Assembly: GCA_964394665.1 (NCBI GenBank)
Contig: CAYMYN010000019.1
Coordinates: 1 to 64,000, forward strand
Length of the DNA: 64,000 nucleotides
Direction: 5' to 3'
Source: CAYMYN01 sp964394665
GTDB lineage: Bacteria; Planctomycetota; UBA1135; GCA-002686595
Below, piece by piece: positions 18,778-26,896 of this stretch; position 1 is the first letter of the stretch; the number at the start of each line of letters is the position of its first letter. The notes under the pieces were generated by a model. It was not told where the DNA came from. It saw only the letters and a program-made list of their open reading frames with translations, and searched no databases. A program made the translations under genes and the position numbers.

Positions 18778-18911
18778 GGCGATTGCGTGACCCGGGGGCC
18801 ACGGGGCGGGTCGTTGCGGGAGCGGTCCTGTGGGACGAGGCCTGCGCCGCGGCGCGCGCCGGCCGGGCGCATGGTAGCAGTCAGGCACTCGGCGCGCGTG
18901 CGCTCCGAAAT

Positions 18912-18954
18912 CGCTTCGGCGGCGCGGATCGAGCCGATCCGCGCCGCCGAGGCG
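18912..18954 (-). terminator. Strong 19-bp hairpin after the alpha/beta hydrolase gene
   Basis: The arms 18912-18930 and 18936-18954 pair over 19 bp, with a perfect 13-bp core (GGCGGCGCGGATC, 18918-18930), one G-T pair outside it and a 5-nt loop. It lies 24 bp after the stop of the minus-strand hydrolase and before the SGNH gene. On the minus strand only a short ATTTC follows, so it is not a textbook intrinsic terminator. It probably marks a transcript end or stabilises the 3' end. Confidence 0.45.
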
Positions 18955-18977
18955 CCGTGGCGCGCGCGAGGCGCGCG

Positions 18978-20363
18978 TCAGGGCAAAATCGTCCAGGTGG
19001 GATAGCCGGCGCCGTTCGACTCGAAGAGCGTCAGCGTGCCCGCCACCGGATCGTGGCTCCAGTTGGGCGTCGAGCGGCCCATGCGCAGCACGTTCTGCGG
19101 CGCGTTCGGGTAGCCGCGCAGCACGATCTCCTCGGCCAGGCCGTCGGAGACGCCGATCATCACCAAGAGCGGCTGGCCCGGGTCGAGGCCCGCGGCCAGC
19201 GTGTCGACCTTGAGCCGCGCCAGGTTCTGGCTCTGGTCCACGACCAGCCGGTTCTGGGCCGGATCCAGGTTGTAGCGGAAGGGCGTGAAGGCCCCGGGGG
19301 CGTCCTGGCGCACCTCGAAGAAGAGGAAGGTGTCGTCGCGGTCGGCCAGCAGCTTGCGCGTGCCGCTGGTGGGGATCGTGAGCGTCTGCTGGGCGAAGTC
19401 GTCCAGCATGCTCGTGACGTTCAGGGTGGCCCAGGTGTGCTGCGAGCTGCGCACGTTGAAGGCCAGGGTCGGGTGGCCGCCCTGCAGCAGCCAGCTCACC
19501 AGGGCGGCGTTCTGCACCAGGAGGTTCGCGAGCGGGTCCTGGGTCGCCGTCCAGGTGCGGGTCGCGACGTGCTTGAGGTTGCGCGCCATGTCGTTGGTCG
19601 GGTTGACGGCCAACGTGACGGGGTCGAGGTCGATGCTCGAGACGCGCTCGTACCCGAAGGGGTTGACGCTCGGGGGGCCCCCGAACATCAGCGGGTGGTG
19701 GAAGAGGCTCGGGTCGGCGCTGGTCCACCACAGGTGCGTCAGGGACACCGTGCCCGTGTGGTTCGTGACCGCGGCGAACATCGCGCGGGAGGGGTCGAGG
19801 TGCCGCGCGGCCTGGGAGAGAGCCCAGCCGCCGCCCATCGAGAAGCCCACCCCGTAGATGCGCTGGCGGTCGATCTGGACCGCGTTCAGCAACCAGTCGA
19901 GCACGTAGGCGACGTTCTGCTGGGCGTAGTCGATGCCGAAGTTGAACTGGTGCGCGCCCAGGGGCGCGACCACGAACCAACCCCGGGCGCGCGCCTCGGC
20001 GAACAGGTTCGTGTCCTGCAGGATCTCGTTCGGGGTGCCGCCGTAGCCGTGGTAGGCCACGACCAGGGGCGCAGGCAGGAGCGGCGCGTCGGGCACGCCG
20101 ATGAGCACGGTCTCGGCCCAGCCCGTGCCCGGATCGTCGAAGCGCAGTTGGTAGACGCCCGGCGCCAGGACGCCGGTCACGGCCACCGCGGGGGCCAGCA
20201 GGGTGCTCCCCGTCGCGCCCACGACCGCCTCGAGGGTGTCGCCCTTGGGCAGCAGTTCACCGGCGATGCCGCGGGTGGGCGGCGGCGTCTGGGGGGCCCG
20301 CTGGGCGGAGGCGACCGTCGGCAGGGCCAGGAGGAGCGTTGCCAGGAGCAGGGGGTTGCGCAT
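18978..20363 (-). CDS. Secreted alpha/beta hydrolase (PHB-depolymerase/esterase type)
   Basis: This 461-residue protein has a signal peptide (1-20, cleaved near VASA-Q). The alpha/beta-hydrolase core has the oxyanion motif AYHGYGG (103-109) and the nucleophile elbow GFSMGG (173-178, Ser175), followed by GGW. This pattern is typical of poly(3-hydroxybutyrate) depolymerase-like or feruloyl-esterase-like enzymes. An N-terminal beta domain (about 40-90) and a C-terminal region (about 330-461) flank the core. The C-terminal LTLFESNGAGYPTW stretch looks like a beta-sheet adhesion or sorting module. The ATG is at 20363. A TAGACT element (complement of 20395-20400) upstream is a weak -10 candidate. 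The gene seems to be its own transcription unit. Confidence 0.78.
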   Translation of the reverse strand: MRNPLLLATLLLALPTVASAQRAPQTPPPTRGIAGELLPKGDTLEAVVGATGSTLLAPAVAVTGVLAPGVYQLRFDDPGTGWAETVLIGVPDAPLLPAPLVVAYHGYGGTPNEILQDTNLFAEARARGWFVVAPLGAHQFNFGIDYAQQNVAYVLDWLLNAVQIDRQRIYGVGFSMGGGWALSQAARHLDPSRAMFAAVTNHTGTVSLTHLWWTSADPSLFHHPLMFGGPPSVNPFGYERVSSIDLDPVTLAVNPTNDMARNLKHVATRTWTATQDPLANLLVQNAALVSWLLQGGHPTLAFNVRSSQHTWATLNVTSMLDDFAQQTLTIPTSGTRKLLADRDDTFLFFEVRQDAPGAFTPFRYNLDPAQNRLVVDQSQNLARLKVDTLAAGLDPGQPLLVMIGVSDGLAEEIVLRGYPNAPQNVLRMGRSTPNWSHDPVAGTLTLFESNGAGYPTWTILP

Positions 20364-20437
20364 AGGCGGGCGGGCGGCGGGAGCCCGATGGGGGAGTCTA
20401 CACCGCTCCCGGAGTCCGGGCGGAAATCGGGGAGATC

Positions 20438-22060
20438 TCAGGGTGAGGCGCGGACCAGCCCCGCCTCCCGGGCATAGGCCATGGGGGTGACGACGATGCG
20501 CGGTTCCGGCCAGGTCCAGTAGTACTCGAGGTTCACCTCCCGGGGTCCGAAGGTGCGCAGAACCGATCCGGGACGGTTGGAGGGCAGCCCTTCCAACTCG
20601 GGGATGGGCTTGGGCGGCAGCACGACCGCGAGCTCGACCTGCGCCGCGGGGTCGTGGGTCACGTTGGGACGCTCGCGGGGCGCGAATTGATCGAGGGCGG
20701 CCTGGACCCGCGGCGCGACGTAGATCGGGGTCCCACCCTGGGCGGCGAGCCAGCGGTCCAACTCGCGCACGAAGCGCCCGGCCCGGGGACCCGGTCCGCG
20801 GTCGCGGATCGTGCCCGCCGCGTGCGCCAACCAGGCGCCGTGGCCGGCGATCAGCAGCACCGCCAGCCCCAGGGCCAGGTGCCGCCCGAGGGCGCCGGGC
20901 AGGCGCGAGCCCAAGGCCCCGGTACCGCGCGCCGCGAGGAGCGCCACGAAGGGCAGCACGATCAGCAGGTTGCGCACGAACAGCACCACCATCGAGCCCA
21001 TGTACGCGAGGTACAGGACCGGGAAGAGGAGCAGCACGAGGGCCATCCGGCGCGACTCGCTCCAGGTGGCCGCGGCGCCCACGAGCGCCAGGGCGAAGAG
21101 CAGCCAGGAGAGCGGTTCGAAGGGCGAGAAGGCCGCGCCGCCGAGGTAGCGCAGTTGGGCCCAGACGTGCGGCGCTCCGGCGGGAATGGTGAAGCCGTAG
21201 TGACCCCGCTCGCCGTAGTGCAGGGCCTCGAAGCGCACGTCGCGGAAGAAGGTGAAGGGCTGCAGCAGCGCGCCCGGCGTGGTCAGGAGGAAGGTCAGGG
21301 CGAAGATGCCCAGGGCGATCGGGATCGCGCGTGTGAGCCGCGGGCCGGCCGGCCCTGCTCCCGTGGGGCTGGGCGGCGCGCGCCGCGCCGCGACGGCCGC
21401 GGCGACGAGCCCCGCCAGCACCGAGACGAGCAAGAGGCCCGCGGTGTACTTGGTGCCCGTCGCCAGGCCCGCGGCGCAGGCCGCGGCGAAGAACCACGGC
21501 CGCGGCCGCGGCGAGCGCGCGGCGGCGACGAGCGCCAGCAGGCACAGCGCGGTGAACTGCGCGTTGAGCGCGTCGGGCGCGATCCAGCGCGCGTGGTAGG
21601 CGAACTCGAAGGAGAGCCCGAGCAGCGTCGCGGCGAGCAGCGCCTCCCCGACCCGACCGCGCCAACGCAGGCACGCCAGGTAGGTCCACAGCACGGCCAG
21701 GCTCGAGACCACGAGGAACACCCCGCGCACCCGCAGGCGGAACTCGGGCGACATCACGAACGGGTCCAGGCGTGCCTGCAGGTTCGCGAGCTGGCCCTGG
21801 TAGCGCGGGAGGTCGCCGAGGATCTCGGGCGAGAGCGCGGAGAGCCCGAGCCAGAAGGGGACCGAGGGGTAGTTGTAGAAGTCCGGCAGCAGGACTTCGC
21901 GCGCGATCGCCTGGCGCAGGGCGCGCATCGCGAGCCACTCGTCCCAGTGCCGGCCGAAGTCGAGGCCCGCGAAGCCCGTGGCGAGCAGGATCCCGAGCGG
22001 GATCGCGACCGGCAGGAGGCGCGCGAGGCGCTGGGTTCGGCGCGGGGGGGCGGGGTCCAA
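20438..22060 (-). CDS. GT-C family membrane glycosyltransferase (ArnT/PMT-like)
   Basis: This polytopic protein of about 540 residues has roughly ten hydrophobic segments. After the first membrane span an acidic pair in GRHWDEW matches the GT-C catalytic loop, followed by YNYPSVPFWLGL as in ArnT/PMT proteins that use polyprenyl-phosphate sugars. A periplasmic C-terminal domain of about 110 residues follows the last span. There is no ATG or GTG before the first span. TTG at 22060, 5 bp after the previous stop, is the best start I can find, with CTG at 22069 next. Its position right behind the QW-toroid gene suggests that it may end the large upstream cluster. The acceptor is unknown. Confidence 0.72.
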   Translation of the reverse strand: MDPAPPRRTQRLARLLPVAIPLGILLATGFAGLDFGRHWDEWLAMRALRQAIAREVLLPDFYNYPSVPFWLGLSALSPEILGDLPRYQGQLANLQARLDPFVMSPEFRLRVRGVFLVVSSLAVLWTYLACLRWRGRVGEALLAATLLGLSFEFAYHARWIAPDALNAQFTALCLLALVAAARSPRPRPWFFAAACAAGLATGTKYTAGLLLVSVLAGLVAAAVAARRAPPSPTGAGPAGPRLTRAIPIALGIFALTFLLTTPGALLQPFTFFRDVRFEALHYGERGHYGFTIPAGAPHVWAQLRYLGGAAFSPFEPLSWLLFALALVGAAATWSESRRMALVLLLFPVLYLAYMGSMVVLFVRNLLIVLPFVALLAARGTGALGSRLPGALGRHLALGLAVLLIAGHGAWLAHAAGTIRDRGPGPRAGRFVRELDRWLAAQGGTPIYVAPRVQAALDQFAPRERPNVTHDPAAQVELAVVLPPKPIPELEGLPSNRPGSVLRTFGPREVNLEYYWTWPEPRIVVTPMAYAREAGLVRASP

Positions 22061-22065
22061 GGCGC

Positions 22066-23217
22066 TCAGCGTTGGAAGATCGGCAACAGGCGGTCGGGGA
22101 GCGCGAGCACCAGCACGTTGACGGCGGTCGCGTAGACCCGACCGTACTCGCGCTCGGGGCCGCTGGTCCAGGACCCGTCCCCGTCCTGGCTGAGCAGCAG
22201 GCGGCGGCGCTCGGCGGCGAACCAGGCCTCGAAGGCCGCCGGGTCCGCGTGCTGCCAAAGGGCCTGGGCGAGATACAGGCGCTCGTAGCAGGGGAAACGC
22301 GGCTCGCTCGCGTGTCCGTTGTCGCGCGCCGCCAGCTCGCGCTGCAGGTAGTCGAAACCCTGGGCCACGGCCGGCCCGGCGTACTCGCCGCCGGCCTGCA
22401 GGGTCGCCAGCGCGGCGGCGCTGATGGCGAGGGTCGTGACCTCGCTGCCGAGGGCGTAGCGGAAGGACCCGTCGGGCTTCTGCGTGCGATGCACGTAGTC
22501 GAGGGCGCGCGCGATGACCCGCGGATCGACGCGCACCCCGGCGTTGCGCGCGGCGCGTAGGGCCTGCACGAGCGTGATCGTGACCGAGTTCTCGTGCTCG
22601 ACCACGCGCACCGGCTGGTACTCCCAGCCGCCCTCGCGGCCCTGGGAGCGCTCGATCAGGCCGACCGCCGCCGGCAGGGCGCGCTCGATGCGCCGGCCCA
22701 GGGCGGTGCGCGGCGAGACGGCGTAGGCCTCGGCGAGCGCCAGGGTCGCGAAGCCCTGGCCGTGGGTGCGCGAGAGCGCGTCGCCCTCGGCCGACACGTA
22801 GCCGTGGGTGGGCGAATCGGGATCGAGGTCGATGCGCTCGAGCAGGTACTCGATCGCGGCCCGCACGCGCGCGCCGTGGGGGCCGCGCTCGGGGGTGTTG
22901 CCCGCGGCGAGGAAGGCCAGGGCCGCGAGGGCGGTGACGGCCACCGGGGCGTGTTTCTCGGCCCCCACGGCCGGGAACCCACCGTGCGGGGTCTCGCGCT
23001 GGCGTTCGGCGAGCCAGGTGAGCGCGCGCTCGACGGCGAGCTGCGCGGCGGCCTGGGCCGGGTCGGCGTACTCGGTGCCGCGGGGCGGCGCGGGTCGTTC
23101 GGCGCTCGGCCGCTGGCCCGGCTCGAGGGGGCCGCGGCCGCCGCCGTCGGAGGGGCCGGGCGCGATCAACCCCAGGCCCAGCGCGAGCCCCGGGAGGATG
23201 TTCCGCGCGCGCGACAC
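22066..23217 (-). CDS. Secreted alpha/alpha-toroid (QW-repeat) protein ending in LPIFQR
   Basis: This 383-residue protein has an N-terminal signal (about 1-20) and a disordered stretch to about 50. Repeats of the prenyltransferase/squalene-cyclase type follow, with QW-like motifs EGGWEYQPV, PDGSFRYAL and GDGSWTSGP. No DxDD catalytic motif is present, so it is probably a binding or structural toroid, not a terpene cyclase. The last six residues, LPIFQR, recur in the paralogue at 29167. The GTG at 23217 has a good ribosome binding site (AGGAG, complement of 23224-23228), which overlaps the stop of the gene before it. It is probably periplasmic and part of the MoxR/VWA cluster. Confidence 0.75.
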   Translation of the reverse strand: MSRARNILPGLALGLGLIAPGPSDGGGRGPLEPGQRPSAERPAPPRGTEYADPAQAAAQLAVERALTWLAERQRETPHGGFPAVGAEKHAPVAVTALAALAFLAAGNTPERGPHGARVRAAIEYLLERIDLDPDSPTHGYVSAEGDALSRTHGQGFATLALAEAYAVSPRTALGRRIERALPAAVGLIERSQGREGGWEYQPVRVVEHENSVTITLVQALRAARNAGVRVDPRVIARALDYVHRTQKPDGSFRYALGSEVTTLAISAAALATLQAGGEYAGPAVAQGFDYLQRELAARDNGHASEPRFPCYERLYLAQALWQHADPAAFEAWFAAERRRLLLSQDGDGSWTSGPEREYGRVYATAVNVLVLALPDRLLPIFQR

Positions 23218-23226
23218 CGGCAGCTC

Positions 23227-24093
23227 CTAGCGGCGCCCGTCCGGGCGCTGGAGTCGGCGGTAGTAGGCGTCGATCCAGTCGCGGTACTGGGGCGGGAGGT
23301 CGTCGGACCCGCCGTGGCGGAAGACGTCGCGCACGTGCACCGGCAGGTCGCCCCAGCGGTCGGCGCCGTCGGGCCGCAGGCCGGGTCCCTCGGTGGCGCC
23401 GCGGGGCGGGTCTCCGGCGGGCCGGTTCTGCGGGTCGGGGGCTTCGCTCGGCCCGCCGGCCTGTGGCGTCCCGCCCCGTTCCGGCGAAGGTTCCTGGCCC
23501 GGCTGCTCACCCTGGGGCCGCTGGCCCTCGGAACCCGGCTCCTGACCCTCCTGGCCCTCGGGCCGCCCGCCCTGGCCCGGCCCCTCGGGGGTCTGTTCGC
23601 GCGCGGTGGACTGCGATCCCTGGGGGCGCGAGCCGCCGGGTTGTCCTTCCTGCTGCTGCTGGGACTGGCCCGAGCCCGAGCTCTGCTGCTGCGAGCCGAA
23701 CTGTTGCGCGATCTCGATGATGCGGTCGATGTCCTGCAGGTTCTGGCGGCCGCCTTCGACCGAGCGCCGGATGAGCCGGTCGATGCCCGCCGCCTGGACC
23801 TCGCTCAAGCGCCGGGTGTCGCCCGCGCCGGCGTCGACGAGCAGGGCATCGATCTCGCGCAGGCGCCGCTCGACCTGGCGGAAGAGCTGCAGCATCTCGC
23901 GCTGCGCGTCCTGGGCCTCGCTGGATCCTTCGGCTCCGCCTTCGGGGCGCAGGGGCGGGGGCACGAGCTCGGGCCGCAGACGCGGGCGCGGCTCGGGCTG
24001 GGGCTCGGGTTCCTGCGCCGCGGCGAAGCCGCAGGTCAAGGCGCACGCCAGGGCGGCCAGGGCGGCGCGTCGCGGTCGGCTCCGTTCGCTCAT
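23227..24093 (-). CDS. Secreted low-complexity protein with conserved C-terminal tail
   Basis: This 288-residue protein has a signal peptide (about 1-26, AAA-QEP), a helical segment (about 60-120) and a long Gln/Gly/Pro/Glu-rich disordered region (about 125-240). A compact, ordered tail follows (GDLPVHVRDVFRHGGSDDLP, then PQYRDWIDAYYRRLQ). The tail looks like the functional element and the rest a tether. The ATG at 24093 overlaps the stop of the coiled-coil gene as ATGA, so the two are made together. I do not know a named family. Presence in this cluster suggests an assembly or linker role. Confidence 0.7.
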   Translation of the reverse strand: MSERSRPRRAALAALACALTCGFAAAQEPEPQPEPRPRLRPELVPPPLRPEGGAEGSSEAQDAQREMLQLFRQVERRLREIDALLVDAGAGDTRRLSEVQAAGIDRLIRRSVEGGRQNLQDIDRIIEIAQQFGSQQQSSGSGQSQQQQEGQPGGSRPQGSQSTAREQTPEGPGQGGRPEGQEGQEPGSEGQRPQGEQPGQEPSPERGGTPQAGGPSEAPDPQNRPAGDPPRGATEGPGLRPDGADRWGDLPVHVRDVFRHGGSDDLPPQYRDWIDAYYRRLQRPDGRR

Positions 24094-26894
24094 CGCGGGG
24101 TCTCCTCGCCGGCGCCGTCTCCGTCCGCGAACGGATCGGGCAGGCCCAGGCGTTGACGGAACTGCTGGAAGAGATCGCTGGTGCGTTCGTGGCGGTGCGC
24201 CAGGCGCAGGATGTCCTCGAGCAACACGGCGTCGGGGCGCGCGCTGGGCTCGGCCAGCTCGGGATGGAGGACCAGCATCTCGTCGAGGGAATCGAGCACC
24301 TCGCGCTCGAGCCGGCGCAGGAGCTTGAGCTCGGCCACGTCCGGCACCAGGCGATTCTCGCCGGGCTGCTGCTGCTCCTCCTGGCCCTGCTGCTCCTGTT
24401 GCTCCTGCTGGCGGCGCTGCTTCTCCTCCTCGAGCGCCTCGGCCAGCCAGCGCAGGTTGTCCTCGACGTCCTGCTGGAGGGCCTGCACGCGCGCGCCGCT
24501 CTGGTACCCGCCGACCTCGCCCATGTCGCGCTCGATGCGCACCAGGTCCGACTCGATGTTGTTCAGGATCTCGGCGAAGACGTTGCTGCCCTCGCGCTCG
24601 ATCGCGCCGCGCAGCTCCGCCGAGCGCTTGCCGAGCGCACCCTCCTCGCTGGCGATGCGCCGCAAGCGCAGCCGGAGGGCGCGGCTCGCGCGCCCACCCT
24701 GCTGGCCGGCATCGGCCTCGAGGGTCTCCGCCATCAACGCGCGGTGGCTGGCGAGCAACTGCGCAACCTCCTCGGCGATGCGGAAGAGCAGCTCCTCGTC
24801 GCGCAGGCGTTGGTACTGGTCCTCCTCCTCGGCCAGCTCGGCGGCCGCCTCCTCGATCGCGCGCTCGGCCTCCTGCTCGGCCTGTTCGGCCTGGGCCAGG
24901 TCGCCCTGCTCGAGCGCCTGGCGCGCGCGCTGCGCGGCCTGTTGGGCGCGCTGCAGCGAGGGCAGGGGACGGGCCTGGTCGCGCTCGTCGTAACGCTTCG
25001 CGAAGTCGTACAGGCGTTTCTCGATCTCGGCCTGGCGCTCGGCGAGTTCCTGGGCGCGCTCGCGCTCCTCCTCCGTGCGCGGCTCGACGCCCGCATCGGC
25101 CTCGCGCCCCGCGCGGGAGAGCTGCTCCAGGGCCTGGCGCTGTTCGCCCGCGGCGGAGAGGTTCTGGCCGCCGTCGAGCTCGGACGCGGCCTGCTCCATG
25201 TGCCGCTCGGCCTGCTCCAGGGCGCGTTGGACGGACTCCGCCGAGCGTTGCCCCAGGGCTCCCTCCGCGGCCGCGCGCGCCAGCTCCTCGATCTCGGCCG
25301 CGAGCTGGCGTTGGCTCTCGGCGAGTTGCGCCGCGCCCTGTTCCTGGGCCTGCGCGGCGCGCGCGCCGGCGAGCGCCTCCTGGGCCTGGTTCAGGGCCTC
25401 GAGGGCCTCGGCGGCGTTCTCCGCGGCGGCCTGGGCCGCGCCCTGGGAGGCCTGCTCCGACGCCTGGCGCATGGCCTGGGCTGCCTGCTCGAGGGCCGCG
25501 CGCGCCGCCTGGCCCTCGGGGCTGCGGCCGGGGCCCGGGCCGGCGAGGTTCTCGGCCAGGCGCTCGGAGCGCTCGGCCTGCGCGCGCTGCGTGCTCGCGG
25601 CGGTCTCGCCCACGAAGCGCTGCTCCTCGGCGGCCTGGCGCAGGGTCTCGAGGGCGCGGGCGGTCTCCTCGGCGGCGCGCGGGCCGCCCGCGGCCCGATC
25701 CGCTTGCTCCAGGGCTTCGCGGACCTCCTGGGCGGCCCGACCGGCGCCGGTCTCCCCGCGCTCGGCCAACGCCTCGAGGTCGCGGGCCGCCTGGGCGCGC
25801 TGCGCGCCGGCCTGGGCCGTGCGTTCGGCCGCGGCGGCCTCCAACTCGGCGGCGCGCGCCTGCATGGCCTCGGCCGCCGCGCGGCGCGCCTGCGGATCCA
25901 TGCCCGCGGCGCGGGCTTCCTCGGCGGAGCGGGCCAGGGCCTGGGCGGTCGCGGCGGCGGTCGGATCGTTGCCCGTGCGGGCCGCCAGGTCCTCGCGTTC
26001 CGCTGCCTCCTCGAGGGTGCGCGTCAGCGCCTGGGCGGCGGCGGCTTCGTTCGCGCGGGGGAGGTCCCGGGCCGCGCGCCGCAGCTCGGCCGCCGCGCGC
26101 GCGAGCCGCGCCGCCTCGGCCTCCGCGCGCCGCGCCGCACCCAGGGGTTCCTGGGCGGCCTCGAGGGTGGGGCGTTCGGCCGGGGTCCAGCCCGCGAGCA
26201 CCGCCAGGTCGGTGGCCTGGTCGCGGGCCAGGGCCGCCAGCTCGCGCTCGAGCGCCTCGAGCTCGAGGGCCCCCGAGCGCCGGCCGCTGGACTCGGTCTC
26301 GGCCAGCAGGGCCCGCTGCCGTGCGGCGGCCTCGCGCAGCGCTTCCTCGAGCGCGCGTTGGGCCTCGCTGCGCGCCGCTTCGCGCAGCGCGGCGGTGTCC
26401 TGGCGCAGTTGGCGCTCGGCGCTCGCCAGGTCGCCGAGCTCCCGGCGCAGCTCGGAGAGCTCGGCCAGGCGCTCCTCGAGGTCCTCGACGTCGGGGCGGT
26501 CGAGCAGGATCGAGAGCAGGCGCTCGAGCTCGGAGAGCACCGCCTGCTGGTTCTCGAGGGCCCGCACCGCCTGCCCCTGGGACAGGTCCTGCTGGGCGGA
26601 CTGCATGACCTCCTCGAGGGTGCGGCGCGCAGTGGACTCGTTGCGCTCGGTGACGTGCCGCAGGCCGTCGCGCAGCAGGCGCGCGGCGTGGGCGCGGCCC
26701 TCGCTCTCGAAGCGCTGCGCGATCGACTCCATCGAGGTCGTGAGCTGCAGGAGCTGGCGACGCAAGAGAGCCTGCTCCTCGGAGAGCGCCGCGCGTTCTC
26801 GGCTCTGGACGCCGCCGTCGTCGGGGCGCGCGACCGACACGGCGAGCGGGGGCGCGACCAGCAGCAGGGCGAGGAGCACGGAGCGGCGCAGCAT
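24090..26894 (-). CDS. Secreted 934-residue Ala/Glu/Gln-rich coiled-coil protein
   Basis: A signal peptide (about 1-22) is followed by almost 850 residues of helical, charged, Ala-rich sequence with heptad-like spacing and almost no Pro or Gly. A Gln-rich knot lies near residue 840. A short ordered C terminus (about 860-934, DVAELKLLRRLEREVLDSLD) follows. It should form a very long periplasmic rod. The start at 26894 is well supported by AAGGAGA (complement of 26902-26908), seven bases upstream and inside the end of the preceding gene. Its position right after a DUF4175-like gene suggests that the two form one complex. Confidence 0.78.
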   Translation of the reverse strand: MLRRSVLLALLLVAPPLAVSVARPDDGGVQSRERAALSEEQALLRRQLLQLTTSMESIAQRFESEGRAHAARLLRDGLRHVTERNESTARRTLEEVMQSAQQDLSQGQAVRALENQQAVLSELERLLSILLDRPDVEDLEERLAELSELRRELGDLASAERQLRQDTAALREAARSEAQRALEEALREAAARQRALLAETESSGRRSGALELEALERELAALARDQATDLAVLAGWTPAERPTLEAAQEPLGAARRAEAEAARLARAAAELRRAARDLPRANEAAAAQALTRTLEEAAEREDLAARTGNDPTAAATAQALARSAEEARAAGMDPQARRAAAEAMQARAAELEAAAAERTAQAGAQRAQAARDLEALAERGETGAGRAAQEVREALEQADRAAGGPRAAEETARALETLRQAAEEQRFVGETAASTQRAQAERSERLAENLAGPGPGRSPEGQAARAALEQAAQAMRQASEQASQGAAQAAAENAAEALEALNQAQEALAGARAAQAQEQGAAQLAESQRQLAAEIEELARAAAEGALGQRSAESVQRALEQAERHMEQAASELDGGQNLSAAGEQRQALEQLSRAGREADAGVEPRTEEERERAQELAERQAEIEKRLYDFAKRYDERDQARPLPSLQRAQQAAQRARQALEQGDLAQAEQAEQEAERAIEEAAAELAEEEDQYQRLRDEELLFRIAEEVAQLLASHRALMAETLEADAGQQGGRASRALRLRLRRIASEEGALGKRSAELRGAIEREGSNVFAEILNNIESDLVRIERDMGEVGGYQSGARVQALQQDVEDNLRWLAEALEEEKQRRQQEQQEQQGQEEQQQPGENRLVPDVAELKLLRRLEREVLDSLDEMLVLHPELAEPSARPDAVLLEDILRLAHRHERTSDLFQQFRQRLGLPDPFADGDGAGEETPR

Positions 26895-26896
26895 GG

